Made by a program: the position numbers and the translations under genes. From assembly GCA_015231755.1 (NCBI GenBank), contig JADGAZ010000015.1:1-64000 (forward strand): a stretch of 64,000 bases of DNA. Reading direction: 5' to 3'. Shown here in pieces: positions 19,263 to 27,962 of the stretch (position 1 is the first letter of the stretch; each line of letters opens with the position of its first letter). Under the pieces are notes generated by a model. The model did no database searches, had not been told where the DNA came from, and saw only the letters and a program-made list of their open reading frames with translations. Source of the DNA: Magnetococcales bacterium. Lineage in GTDB: Bacteria > Pseudomonadota > Magnetococcia > Magnetococcales > Magnetaquicoccaceae.

Positions 19263-20095
19263 TCGTCAACCACCGGACCCGGCTGGCAGCATGGACAATA
19301 AAAGGCGGACCGCTGACCCAGACGCATCCGCCGGATCGGGGTTCCGCAACTCGGACAAGGCGCCCCATCCCGCCCGTAGACCCGCAAGGCCACCGCGAAA
19401 TAACCGGGCCGTCCATCGCTTTGCCGATAATCCCGCAAGGTGGTGCCCCCCTGTTCGATGGCGGCCCGCAACACCCGTTGGACTACTTCCACCAGCTTGG
19501 CGCATTGGGAACGGGTCAAAGTCCCCGCCGGCAACGCCGGATGCAACCCCGCCAGAAACAACGACTCGGCAGCATAGATGTTCCCCACCCCGACCACCAT
19601 ATGGGCGTTCATGAGCCAGCTCTGAAGCGCCACCCGCCGATTGCGGCTCCGGTCGAACAGATGATCGGCGTGGAAATCCCCCTCCAGGGGTTCCGGTCCC
19701 AGTCCCGCCAGCAACGGATGCCGTTCCCAATCCCCCTCGATCCACAAAACCGCTCCGAAACGACGGGGATCGTTGAGACAGACCAAAGTGCCGTCGTCCA
19801 GGGTCCAGATCACATGATCATGGCGTTCCCGGGGTGCCAGGGGATCGGGGGTGAACAGGCGACCCGACATGCCCAGATGAATCAAGACATGACCCGTGCC
19901 GCAGGCCCACAGCAAATATTTGCCCCGCCGTGTCACGGAACGGATGGTCTGTCCCAGGATGGACAGTTCCAGTCGTTGGATGGGAATGGGCCAGCGCAGC
20001 GTCGGAGTATGGATCCGAAGCGATCGGATCACCCGGCCCGTCAGGCGGGGAGCCAGCCCGGCCCGGATGGTTTCGACTTCGGGAAGTTCAGGCAT
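19253..20095 (-). CDS. mutM: formamidopyrimidine-DNA glycosylase
   Basis: Base-excision-repair enzyme of 280 aa that removes 8-oxoguanine and Fapy lesions and nicks the DNA by beta/delta elimination. It begins MPELPEVETIRAGL, with catalytic Pro2 and Glu3. It contains HLGMSGRLF and NIYAAESLFLAG, and ends with a zinc finger CPSC...CPCC. Length is typical. It is 13 bp upstream of, and on the same strand as, the end of the PrxQ gene, so they could be cotranscribed. Confidence 0.97.
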   Translation of the reverse strand: MPELPEVETIRAGLAPRLTGRVIRSLRIHTPTLRWPIPIQRLELSILGQTIRSVTRRGKYLLWACGTGHVLIHLGMSGRLFTPDPLAPRERHDHVIWTLDDGTLVCLNDPRRFGAVLWIEGDWERHPLLAGLGPEPLEGDFHADHLFDRSRNRRVALQSWLMNAHMVVGVGNIYAAESLFLAGLHPALPAGTLTRSQCAKLVEVVQRVLRAAIEQGGTTLRDYRQSDGRPGYFAVALRVYGRDGAPCPSCGTPIRRMRLGQRSAFYCPCCQPGPVVDDQG

Positions 20096-20108
20096 TCCAA
20101 GGGATCGA

Positions 20109-20585
20109 TCAGGCCGCGCCGAGCCTGCGGGTCAACTCCGCCAGCACCGCCTCGGCGTGACCTTTGGTCTTGACGTTGGTGTAGACCTTGCGGACCACCC
20201 CTTCGGCATCCACCACGAAGGTGGAACGGACAATGCCCATGCTGGTCTTGCCGTACTGGGTTTTTTCTTGCCAGACGCCGAAAGCCTCGCACAACGCCCC
20301 ATCCCCGTCGCTCAACAGGGTGAAGGCCAATCCGTATTTGGCGCAGAATCCGACGTGAGAGTTGACCGAATCCTTCGAGACACCAATCACCTCATGGCCC
20401 AGTGCGGCAAAGGCCGGACCCAGCGCCTGAAAATCATTGGCCTCCAGCGTGCAGCCCGGCGTATTGTCCTTGGGGTAGAAGTAGATGATCCCCCCTTTGG
20501 CTCCCAACCGGGCGCGCAGGGGCTTGGTCTGGTTGTGTTGATCCGGAGCGGAAAGGTCCGGAATGGTCGAACCGGGTTGCAACAT
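20109..20585 (-). CDS. bcp: peroxiredoxin of the Bcp/PrxQ family
   Basis: Thiol peroxidase of 158 aa that reduces hydroperoxides with electrons from thioredoxin. The peroxidatic Cys45 is in DNTPGCT. The resolving Cys that E. coli Bcp has five residues later is Asn50 here. Cys81 (HVGFCAKYG) sits where PrxQ enzymes of the alpha-3 type place their resolving Cys, so disulfide chemistry is probably kept. ATG 20585 is preferred because AGGAG lies 7 bp upstream; the frame is open to 20642. Confidence 0.94.
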   Translation of the reverse strand: MLQPGSTIPDLSAPDQHNQTKPLRARLGAKGGIIYFYPKDNTPGCTLEANDFQALGPAFAALGHEVIGVSKDSVNSHVGFCAKYGLAFTLLSDGDGALCEAFGVWQEKTQYGKTSMGIVRSTFVVDAEGVVRKVYTNVKTKGHAEAVLAELTRRLGAA

Positions 20586-20648
20586 GGCATGGCTCCTTTC
20601 AAAAGATTCACCGGACCACGCAAACCGTGACCCGGCGTGCAAGCGGAA

Positions 20649-21659
20649 TCACTCGAACACCGCAGACAGGGATGGGGCGTCCAGGGTACGGTCGATCCAG
20701 GTTTCCAATGTGTCCAGATCGGCGGCAAGCACCCGCTCCCGCACATCCTCCGGAACCACCCCGAACTGACGACGCAACAAACGCATCAGCATCGAAGCCG
20801 CCTCCTCCCGCCGGCCTTCCTGACGGCCTTCCCAGCGGCCCTCCTGATGGCCTCCCTGCCACCACTCCTGACGACGCGCCTCTTTCCAGGTCTCTTTCCA
20901 GGCTTCGAAACGGGTTTGCATCATGGTTGTCACCTCCAACAGATCCACCGGGTGGGTCGGCGGCACCGGTCCATCGCCGCCCATCAGTTCCATGACATTG
21001 TACAGCATGATCGCCAGCACCGGCTTCAGGGCCGAAAACTCGGGACGCTGCGTAAACCACGCCAGCAGCTCTTTGGCCAGGGCGATCAGATCGTCCGGAT
21101 CCTGGCACTGCTCGACCCGGAACACCAGCGCCGAGAGCGAATCCCGATCTTTTTTCAGATCTTCCGGCGCCAGATGGGTGGCGTCGATCAGAAAAAATCG
21201 TCCATCCGGCTGAAAGTGCCACAAGGGCGAACCATCCGGCAAGCCGATCTGATCCCGCAAACGCACCGGCATCAGCCAGGGGGAATCCCCATTGTAAAGC
21301 ACCATCGGAAAGATCGGCGGCAAAGGGCCTGAAGCGGGAATCCGTTTTTCGTGCAGCAGTTGCAGCCACAGCAGACACTCGTAGATGACGACCCTCAGGG
21401 GCATCCAGCGTTCCACCGTGGACTGGAATTCCAGCAGCACCAACAGATACATCACCCCTCCGCCCCGCATGGGAACCTGCCAGACGATGTCGCTCTCCCG
21501 TTCCGGCAGGCCCGGTACCTGATAGCGGGTCTTGACCGGTTCCAAACGGGACAGATCCAGCTCCTGGACCCAAGGTTCGGTCACAAAACGCCTCAACAGA
21601 TCGGCCATCATTTCCGGATGGGCGTACAATTGGTGATAGATACCGTCGTGATCGGTCAT
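20649..21659 (-). CDS. Rpn/YhgA-like PD-(D/E)XK nuclease family protein with DUF4351
   Basis: A 336-aa protein. The N-terminal domain (about 1-210) matches the Rpn/YhgA-like 'recombination-promoting nuclease / putative transposase' group: a DGIYHQLYAHPEMM start, SDIVWQV and YLLVLLEFQS, which supply the D...ExQ variant of the PD-(D/E)XK core. A lysine/arginine-rich stretch with EGR repeats leads to a C-terminal DUF4351 (LLRRQFGVVPEDV...LETWIDR). Family members promote RecA-independent recombination in E. coli; many sit alone as here. AAGGAGG lies 5 bp before the ATG. Not a classical transposase; no terminal repeats were seen. Confidence 0.85.
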   Translation of the reverse strand: MTDHDGIYHQLYAHPEMMADLLRRFVTEPWVQELDLSRLEPVKTRYQVPGLPERESDIVWQVPMRGGGVMYLLVLLEFQSTVERWMPLRVVIYECLLWLQLLHEKRIPASGPLPPIFPMVLYNGDSPWLMPVRLRDQIGLPDGSPLWHFQPDGRFFLIDATHLAPEDLKKDRDSLSALVFRVEQCQDPDDLIALAKELLAWFTQRPEFSALKPVLAIMLYNVMELMGGDGPVPPTHPVDLLEVTTMMQTRFEAWKETWKEARRQEWWQGGHQEGRWEGRQEGRREEAASMLMRLLRRQFGVVPEDVRERVLAADLDTLETWIDRTLDAPSLSAVFE

Positions 21660-21956
21660 GTCGCCTCCTTGCAAGGAAACATTGTGACCGGCGCACCGTT
21701 GAAAATCCATCAAAAAAATCGTCCCCCGCCGCCGGGGTGGGCGCTACGATGGCTTGACAGGGATTCATGACCCATTCAACCATGGATGGCCCTCTTGAGC
21801 CTGTGATCGGCGGTCCTGTCTGGGCATGTGGATAGTCAAGCCCGGTTTGTTATACATATCATGGATGACTTGTATAAAAAATCCGATTTTCTATACAGGT
21901 CACCACGTCGTTTCAAGAAACACGAAGAGGAGACGACGTTGCAGACCGGAAGGGGA

Positions 21957-22032
21957 TGGTGCGCCCGGCAGGACTCGAACCTGCAACCTACGGCTTAGAA
22001 GGCCGGTGCTCTATCCATTGAGCCACGAGCGC
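21957..22032 (-). tRNA. tRNA-Arg (anticodon TCT)
   Basis: Reads on the minus strand from GCGCTCG (acceptor 5') at 22032 to CGGGCGC-A at 21960, with CCA encoded at 21957-21959. The D arm, an anticodon loop CTTCTAA with anticodon TCT, and a T arm with GTTCGAGTC are all present. The acceptor stem pairs with one G-T wobble. Confidence 0.96.
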
Positions 22033-22069
22033 ACGACAAAGAGGAAACGCCATGGGGAAGATTCAAAGA

Positions 22070-22146
22070 TGGTCGGGGCGAGAGGATTCGAACCTCCGGC
22101 CCTCGGCTCCCAAAGCCGATGCGCTACCAGACTGCGCCACACCCCG
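22070..22146 (-). tRNA. tRNA-Pro (anticodon TGG)
   Basis: Reads on the minus strand from CGGGGTG at 22146 to CGCCCCG-A, with encoded CCA at 22070-22072. The anticodon loop TTTGGGA gives TGG. The T arm GGAGGTTCGAATCCTCT is complete. It is 37 bp upstream of tRNA-Arg and probably in the same transcript. Confidence 0.96.
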
Positions 22147-22159
22147 ACATCACCCAAAA

Positions 22160-22189
22160 ATCCTAACCCAAAATCACCTCTCTGGGCAA
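22160..22189 (-). promoter_or_regulatory. possible promoter of the tRNA-Pro/tRNA-Arg unit
   Basis: On the minus strand TTGCCC (22184-22189) and TAGGAT (22160-22165) are 18 bp apart, ending 13 bp before the tRNA-Pro 5' end. Confidence 0.35.
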
Positions 22190-22345
22190 TAGCCGGAAAG
22201 AAAAAATCACAGCCGGTCAGACCCCATGGCATGGAAACTTGGTTTCCGGGCTTCATTCGGGCTATGATGACGCATTGCGGGACCACGCGCCACAGCAGTC
22301 TCATCCCAAAAACGGAGCGCCCGAATCGGGAATGATCGTCTCTCC

Positions 22346-23611
22346 ATGAAGATCGTCATCGTCGGCTTGAGTCACAAAACCGCGCCCGTGGCCATTCGGG
22401 AACGTCTGGCGTTCACCGCAGAGGAGCTGCCGCGCTGTCTGAACGAACTGCGGACCACCCCGGTGGTGCGGGAAGCGGCGTTGCTGTCCACCTGCAATCG
22501 TGTGGAGATTTATGGGGCGGGCCAGAATCCGGAGCAGGTCGCCGAGGAGATCATGGGCTGGCTGACCACCGTGCGTGGTCTGGACAGGGATCTTCTGGAG
22601 TCCCATCTGTACCGCCTGACCGACCGGGACGCGGTGCGACACGGTTTCCGGGTGGCGGCGAGCCTGGACTCTTTGGTGGTGGGGGAGGCCCAGATCCTCG
22701 GTCAGATGAAACAGGCCTACCAACTGGCCGGAGAGGCGGGATCCTCGGGCACGGTTTTGGATAAATTCTTTCAGCACGCCTTTCACGCGGCCAAGCAGGT
22801 GCGCAACGATACCGGCATCGCGCGCAATCCGGTCTCCATCGCCTCGGCGGCGGTCTCCCTGGCCCAGCGGATCTTCGGCAACCTGAAAGGATGTCGCTGT
22901 CTGTTGATCGGCGCCGGGGAAATGTGCGAACTGGCGGCCCGTCATCTGGTTTCCGACGGGGTGGAAATCCTGGTGGCCAACCGGACGCTCTCCCGGGCCG
23001 TGGCCCTGGCGGAAACCTTCGGGGGGGAGGCGGTGGCCCTGGCCGAGCTGGAAAACAATCTGGACAAGGCCGACATCATTTTATCGTCCACCGGAGCCAC
23101 CGGACATGTGGTCACGGCCCCCATGATCAAGACCGCCCTGAAAAAAAGGCGTCAGCGTCCCCAGTTTCTCATCGACATCGCGGTGCCCAGGGATCTGGAT
23201 CCGGCCATCGCCCAACTGGACAACGCCTATCTGTACGACATCGACGATCTGTCCCGGATTGTCGAAAACAATCTCAAGGATCGGGGCAAGGAGGTGATCG
23301 CCGCCGAGGTGATCGTCGAAAAACGCAGTGACGAATTCATGCGCTGGCTGGAGACCCTGGAACTCTCCCCGGTGCTGGCCGCCCTGCGGGAAAAACTCGA
23401 AACCATCCGCGATCAGGAGGTGGCCAAAGTCGTGGGAACCTGGCCCAACATCTCCCCCGAAGAACAAAAAAGGGTGGAACAATTGGGTCGTCTGCTGGTC
23501 AATAAAATACTGCACGCCCCGTTGAGTCGTCTGAAACATCTGGCCGCGGAGCCGGATGGGGATCTCTACGTGGACGCGGCGCGACAACTGTTTCAACTGG
23601 ATCAGGCGTGA
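22346..23611 (+). CDS. hemA: glutamyl-tRNA reductase
   Basis: First enzyme of the C5 haem pathway. It reduces glutamyl-tRNA(Glu) to glutamate-1-semialdehyde with NADPH. The 421 aa include LSTCNRVEIY with the catalytic Cys, GEAQILGQMKQAY, and the NADPH site LIGAGEMCELAARHL. It is followed 4 bp later by prfA, the usual hemA-prfA pair, and hemL lies two genes on, so the pathway's first two steps are together. The start ATG has no strong ribosome site. Confidence 0.97.
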   Translation: MKIVIVGLSHKTAPVAIRERLAFTAEELPRCLNELRTTPVVREAALLSTCNRVEIYGAGQNPEQVAEEIMGWLTTVRGLDRDLLESHLYRLTDRDAVRHGFRVAASLDSLVVGEAQILGQMKQAYQLAGEAGSSGTVLDKFFQHAFHAAKQVRNDTGIARNPVSIASAAVSLAQRIFGNLKGCRCLLIGAGEMCELAARHLVSDGVEILVANRTLSRAVALAETFGGEAVALAELENNLDKADIILSSTGATGHVVTAPMIKTALKKRRQRPQFLIDIAVPRDLDPAIAQLDNAYLYDIDDLSRIVENNLKDRGKEVIAAEVIVEKRSDEFMRWLETLELSPVLAALREKLETIRDQEVAKVVGTWPNISPEEQKRVEQLGRLLVNKILHAPLSRLKHLAAEPDGDLYVDAARQLFQLDQA

Positions 23612-23615
23612 TGGC

Positions 23616-24707
23616 ATGACCAACTCGTTTTTGCGTAAATTCGACACCATGCGGCGGCGCCACGCGGAGCTGGATGCCCTGCTGGGTCAATCCACCACCC
23701 AGGCGGACGCCTCCGAATACGCCCGCCTGAGCAAGGAATACGCCGACCTTGATCCCCTGGTGGAAGCCTGGATGGGATATCTCAAGCTCGAAGAGGAGAT
23801 CCAGGAGACCGAAGCCCTGCTCGACGATCCGGACAGCGATCCGGAAATGAAACGCATGGTGCGCGACGAACTGGATCAACTCAAAACCCGGCTCGAAGAA
23901 AAAATCCCGGAACTGCAACTCCTGCTGGCTCCCCGGGATCCCCACGAGGGTCGCAACGTCATCCTGGAAATCCGCGCCGGCACCGGCGGCGAGGAGGCGG
24001 GACTGTTCGCGGCGGATCTGCTGCGCATGTATGGCCGTTTCACCGAGCAGAGCCGTTGGCGCCTGGAACCGTTGTCCAGCAGTCAGACCCAACTGGGTGG
24101 ATTCAAGGAGGTGATCGCGATGATCTCCGGCAAGGGGGCGTGGTCGGCCTTCAAGTTCGAGTCCGGGGTGCATCGGGTGCAACGGGTTCCGGCCACCGAG
24201 GCAGGGGGACGGATTCACACCTCGGCGTGTACCGTGGCGGTGCTCCCGGAAGCCGACGAGGTGGAGGTGGCCATCAACGAACGCGATGACCTGCGCATCG
24301 ACGTATTCCGCTCCTCGGGTCCGGGGGGACAGAGCGTCAACACCACCGATTCGGCGGTACGCATCACCCATCTGCCCACCGGCATCACCGTCAGTTGTCA
24401 AGACGAAAAGTCCCAGCACAAAAACAAGGCCCAGGCCATGAAGGTACTCAAGGCCCGCCTCCTGGACATGGAACAACGCGCCGCCCACGACGAACGCTCC
24501 CGTGACCGACGGGATCAGGTGGGTTCCGGAGATCGTTCCGAACGAATCCGCACCTACAACTTTCCCCAGAACCGGGTGACGGATCACCGGGTCAATCTCA
24601 CCTTGCACAAGCTCGATCAGGTGATGGAAGGGGATCTGAAAGAGCTGATCACCACCCTGACCGCCCATCATCAGGCCGAACTGCTGGCCCGCCTGGGAGA
24701 GGAGTGA
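23616..24707 (+). CDS. prfA: peptide chain release factor 1
   Basis: Releases peptides at UAA and UAG. The 363 aa contain the RF1 tripeptide region (RVPATEAGGRIHTSA), the GGQ catalytic motif in SGPGGQSVNTTDSAVRI, and the usual N-terminal helical domain. ATG 23616 is chosen over the open frame from 23556 because upstream codons overlap hemA. No frameshift is present, as expected for RF1 rather than RF2. prmC, which often follows, is absent here. Confidence 0.97.
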   Translation: MTNSFLRKFDTMRRRHAELDALLGQSTTQADASEYARLSKEYADLDPLVEAWMGYLKLEEEIQETEALLDDPDSDPEMKRMVRDELDQLKTRLEEKIPELQLLLAPRDPHEGRNVILEIRAGTGGEEAGLFAADLLRMYGRFTEQSRWRLEPLSSSQTQLGGFKEVIAMISGKGAWSAFKFESGVHRVQRVPATEAGGRIHTSACTVAVLPEADEVEVAINERDDLRIDVFRSSGPGGQSVNTTDSAVRITHLPTGITVSCQDEKSQHKNKAQAMKVLKARLLDMEQRAAHDERSRDRRDQVGSGDRSERIRTYNFPQNRVTDHRVNLTLHKLDQVMEGDLKELITTLTAHHQAELLARLGEE

Positions 24708-24714
24708 AAAAAAC

Positions 24715-25242
24715 ATGATCCCACCGTCCCGACATCGTATCCTCCGCACCTTTCCCGGATGGTCCGGGTTGGGAATGATGTGGATCCTGGCATGGGCCTG
24801 GCTTTGGCCGACGGGTGAAGCCCAGGCTTCAGTGGCCAAGAGTTACCGGCAACCGGCCTACATCAGCAACGCCTATTTTTCCGACAAAATGATCCGGAAG
24901 GGCGAAAACATGCAGCCCATGTCGGTGGTCAAGGCGCTGCGCGCCGGATCGGACAAGGTGGCGGGCTATTTTGTGCTGGATCTGGTGTTGATCAGCAACG
25001 GCACCCACCATGTCAAGGTGGATATCCTGGATCAGGCGGGCAATCTGGCCACACGGCTGGATTATCCGCCGATCAAAGCCGCCAAGGAGGATCATCTGCC
25101 CATGTACACGGCAGTCGGCACCATCGGAGGGAAACTGCCCCCCGGTTTATGGTTTTTCAAGGTATTCGATCAGCTCGACAAAAAGGGGTGGGAAACCCTG
25201 GGAACCCAGGCGATCCTGGTGGTGGCCCCCTCCAAAGAGTGA
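24715..25242 (+). CDS. secreted protein of unknown function
   Basis: A 175-aa protein with a long signal peptide (GLGMMWILAWAWLWPTGEAQA) and then a beta-rich mature domain of about 130 residues: YISNAYFSDKMIRKGE, VLDLVLISNGTHHVKV, and PPGLWFFKVFDQLD. It lies 8 bp after prfA with AGGAG upstream, and 43 bp before hemL, so it probably belongs to the hem operon. It has no catalytic motif I can name. Confidence 0.7.
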   Translation: MIPPSRHRILRTFPGWSGLGMMWILAWAWLWPTGEAQASVAKSYRQPAYISNAYFSDKMIRKGENMQPMSVVKALRAGSDKVAGYFVLDLVLISNGTHHVKVDILDQAGNLATRLDYPPIKAAKEDHLPMYTAVGTIGGKLPPGLWFFKVFDQLDKKGWETLGTQAILVVAPSKE

Positions 25243-25285
25243 TGTTCGTCTAGAAATCTTTCAGAATTGATAGGGAGATCAGGTC

Positions 25286-26572
25286 ATGTCGCATTCGGAA
25301 GCGTTGTTTCTCAAGGCACAACAGGTGATTCCCGGCGGAGTCAACAGTCCGGTGCGCGCCTTCAAGTCGGTCGGGGGCACTCCCCCCTTCATCCGCTCGG
25401 GCAAGGGCGCCCTGATCACGGACGTGGATGGCAAAACCTATGTGGATTATGTCGGTTCCTGGGGTCCGTTGATCGTCGGTCATGCCCATCCGGCGGTGGT
25501 GGAGGCCATCTGCAAGGCGGCGGAAGGGGGGTGTTCCTTCGGCGCTCCCACCGAGGGGGAAATCCTGCTGGCGGATCGGATCATCGCCCGTTTTCCCGGC
25601 ATGGAGATGGTGCGTCTGGTCAATTCCGGCACCGAGGCGGTGATGAGCGCGGTCCGTCTGGCCCGGGCGGCCACGGGTCGGGATCTGCTGGTGAAGTTCG
25701 AGGGGTGTTATCACGGTCACGCGGATGGATTGCTGGTAGCCGCCGGATCCGGAGCCGCCACCTTCGGAGTGCCCACCTCCCCGGGCATCACCCGTTCCAC
25801 GGCCCGGGACACGCTGGTGCTGCCCTACAACGATCTGGAAGCCGTGGAGGCCATGTGGTCCTTGCGGGGCGAGGAGATCGCCGCCGTGATCGTGGAACCG
25901 GTGGCCGGCAACATGGGATGTGTGCTGCCGGCGCCGGATTTTCTGGCGTGTCTGCGTCGGGTGTGCGACGCCAGTGGATCGTTGTTGATTTTCGACGAGG
26001 TGATGACCGGTTTGCGGGTGGCCCATGGCGGCGCCCAGACCCTGTACGCCATTCAACCGGATCTCACCACCCTGGGGAAGGTGATCGGTGGCGGTCTGCC
26101 GGTGGGGGCCTACGGTGGACCCCGACGGCTCATGGAAATGATCGCTCCCTCGGGTCCGGTCTATCAGGCGGGAACGCTTTCCGGCAATCCTTTGGCCGTG
26201 GCCGCGGGTCTGGCCACCCTCGACCTGCTGGACGCGCCGGGAGTCTACGCCGCCCTGGAGTCCAAAACCCGTTACCTGACCAAAGGTCTCTCCCAGGTGA
26301 TGTGCGCCCACAACATTCCCTGTGTGATCAATCAGGCGGGATCCATGTTCGGGCTGTTCTTCACCGACGCCCAGGCGGTCACCAACTATACCGACGCGAC
26401 CCGATGCGATCTGAAGCGTTTCAACCAGTGGTTCCACGGCATGTTGCAAGAGGGGATCTATTTGGCTCCCAGCGCCTTTGAAGCCGGTTTCGTCTCTTTG
26501 GCCCACGACGAATCCCTGCTCGACCTCACCCTCACCATGGCGGAACGGGTCGCCGAAAGCCTGCGAGGCTGA
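25286..26572 (+). CDS. hemL: glutamate-1-semialdehyde 2,1-aminomutase
   Basis: PLP enzyme that makes 5-aminolevulinate from the HemA product. The 428 aa show [27 protein letters not shown]-like [28 protein letters not shown], and the PLP-binding lysine in [23 protein letters not shown] lies upstream of the ATG. It is the last gene of the hemA-prfA cluster; a hairpin-rich stretch follows. Confidence 0.97.
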   Translation: MSHSEALFLKAQQVIPGGVNSPVRAFKSVGGTPPFIRSGKGALITDVDGKTYVDYVGSWGPLIVGHAHPAVVEAICKAAEGGCSFGAPTEGEILLADRIIARFPGMEMVRLVNSGTEAVMSAVRLARAATGRDLLVKFEGCYHGHADGLLVAAGSGAATFGVPTSPGITRSTARDTLVLPYNDLEAVEAMWSLRGEEIAAVIVEPVAGNMGCVLPAPDFLACLRRVCDASGSLLIFDEVMTGLRVAHGGAQTLYAIQPDLTTLGKVIGGGLPVGAYGGPRRLMEMIAPSGPVYQAGTLSGNPLAVAAGLATLDLLDAPGVYAALESKTRYLTKGLSQVMCAHNIPCVINQAGSMFGLFFTDAQAVTNYTDATRCDLKRFNQWFHGMLQEGIYLAPSAFEAGFVSLAHDESLLDLTLTMAERVAESLRG

Positions 26573-26593
26573 CCATTCAAACCCATCAAAAAC

Positions 26594-26640
26594 CATTAAG
26601 AAAAAGAGCGGGTCTGGGAGATTCCTCTCCTTTAGGATTT
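26594..26640. repeat. degenerate hairpin repeat, copy 4
   Basis: AAAAAGAGCGGGTCTGGGAGATTCCTCTCC matches one half and the loop of the hairpin family, but the other arm is altered (TTTAGGATTTTGAC). It lies just after hemL. Confidence 0.7.
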
Positions 26641-26729
26641 TGACTTTCGCTTTTGCTTTCAAACGCGCTTTATAAACACGTTTTTTTCGCGCCGTTTGCG
26701 AAAAAATGCCGCGCACAGCCTTGTATCGG

Positions 26730-26760
26730 CCTCCGTTTTTCACCTTTTGAAAAACGGAGG
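26730..26760. terminator. hairpin between convergent hemL and phosphoesterase genes
   Basis: CCTCCGTTTTTCA (26730-26742) and TGAAAAACGGAGG (26748-26760) are exact inverted arms of 13 bp around a short loop. Its place between convergent genes suits a bidirectional terminator. Confidence 0.65.
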
Positions 26761-26803
26761 TCGCGCCTTGCCAATCCCTGCCCCTTCCCCAACACCCGCC
26801 AAC

Positions 26804-27700
26804 CTATCTCCCCACCCGACTCCGGTGCAACACCGCCCCCCGGTCGTCGAACATCGTCACCAACAGCTCCTGCCTGCCCACCTCCACCTGGGCGAACCCA
26901 TACCGTCCTTGAAGGGCGAATTCCGAGCCGGGGAGGCGTTCTTTCACCCGGTAGAGCACATGCCCTCCGGCCCCGGAGATCACCTGCAACGGCTCGCCGG
27001 GCAGACGGATCACTTCCATGTGGTGATCATGCCCGCATAAGTAGGCGTCCGTGGCGGTGGATTGCAATACCGGCAACAAATCAGACAACAACGTTTTGCT
27101 GGAGCCGTGTTCGCCACTGGAACGCAACGGATAATGGGCCGCCACCACCCGCCAGAGGGGATTCCCGGATGACAGGGCGCCAGCGGCGAAACGGCTCTGT
27201 TCTGCCATCGGCAGGGTGGAATCCAACAAAACCAGCCGCAACAACGGCCCTCCCCCGGCAGCGACACCGAAATCCAAAGAGTCCTGACGGGCCCGCATGC
27301 GCCAGCGACCACTGCCCAGATGATCCCGACCATACAGCACCTGGGCCTCCGGATCGGAACGGATGTCGTGATTGCCCAGTACGGCCAGAAACGGGGTCTT
27401 GGCGAGAACGGTGCCGGTATAGATCGACTCGAACGCCGCAGACCACAAGGGATCGGTCACGGACAGCACCCCGTTGGGATAAAAATTGTCCCCCAGCAAC
27501 ACCACGAAATCCACCCCGCCACGGGCGGCGGCCACCTGTTCCATGGCCTCGGCCACCCGCTTTTGATGCGAACTCCCCGACCCCTGATCCCCCAGGGCAA
27601 AAAAGACCACCCGTTCCGGATCCCGCACCGGAATCGCCTCCGTGGCGGCCAGCAGTGGCCCGCACCACAGCAGCCAGATGATTCCGATCAACAGCCTCAT
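26804..27700 (-). CDS. secreted metallophosphoesterase (purple/tartrate-resistant acid phosphatase-like)
   Basis: A 298-aa protein with a signal peptide (LLIGIIWLLWCGPLLAA) and the metallophosphoesterase motifs ALGDQGSG, LLGDNFYPNG, LGNHDIR, AAHYPLRSSGEHG and LCGHDHHMEV. It should hydrolyse phosphate esters in the periplasm. The ATG at 27700 has AGGAG upstream; the frame extends to 27784 but that part lies in a repeat. It is followed by a long gap with hairpins, and nothing nearby suggests its substrate. Confidence 0.9.
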   Translation of the reverse strand: MRLLIGIIWLLWCGPLLAATEAIPVRDPERVVFFALGDQGSGSSHQKRVAEAMEQVAAARGGVDFVVLLGDNFYPNGVLSVTDPLWSAAFESIYTGTVLAKTPFLAVLGNHDIRSDPEAQVLYGRDHLGSGRWRMRARQDSLDFGVAAGGGPLLRLVLLDSTLPMAEQSRFAAGALSSGNPLWRVVAAHYPLRSSGEHGSSKTLLSDLLPVLQSTATDAYLCGHDHHMEVIRLPGEPLQVISGAGGHVLYRVKERLPGSEFALQGRYGFAQVEVGRQELLVTMFDDRGAVLHRSRVGR

Positions 27701-27727
27701 GGTCCATGCTCCTTTCATTGGTGAAAA

Positions 27728-27862
27728 CAAAGAAGGGGTCTGGGGGATTCCTCCCCCAGGGTTTTGACTTGAAATGTTAATCAAGATAGAATTTTTTTGT
27801 TTTTAACGATAAAAAAAGTAAATTCTTGGGGGATGAATCCCCCAGACCCCCTCTTTTTTTTC
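27728..27862. repeat. paired hairpin repeats, copies 5 and 6
   Basis: Two family members face each other: core 27740-27759 preceded by AAAGAAGGGGT, and core 27825-27844 followed by ACCCCCTCTTTTTTTT. Together they form a large inverted repeat with an AT-rich centre of about 65 bp. It separates the phosphoesterase from pilD. Confidence 0.85.
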
Positions 27863-27962
27863 AAGAGTGGCGATATTTCACCCTGTTGAAGCGGCATTGT
27901 CAAATCCCCTGCCACCCTGTAACGTATCCCGAGTTCTTCCACCGAAATCAAGGAACACACAC

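Noticed and set aside
20649-21659. Classical transposase
   Set aside because: The domain is of the Rpn/PD-(D/E)XK kind and no terminal inverted repeats or target duplication are visible.
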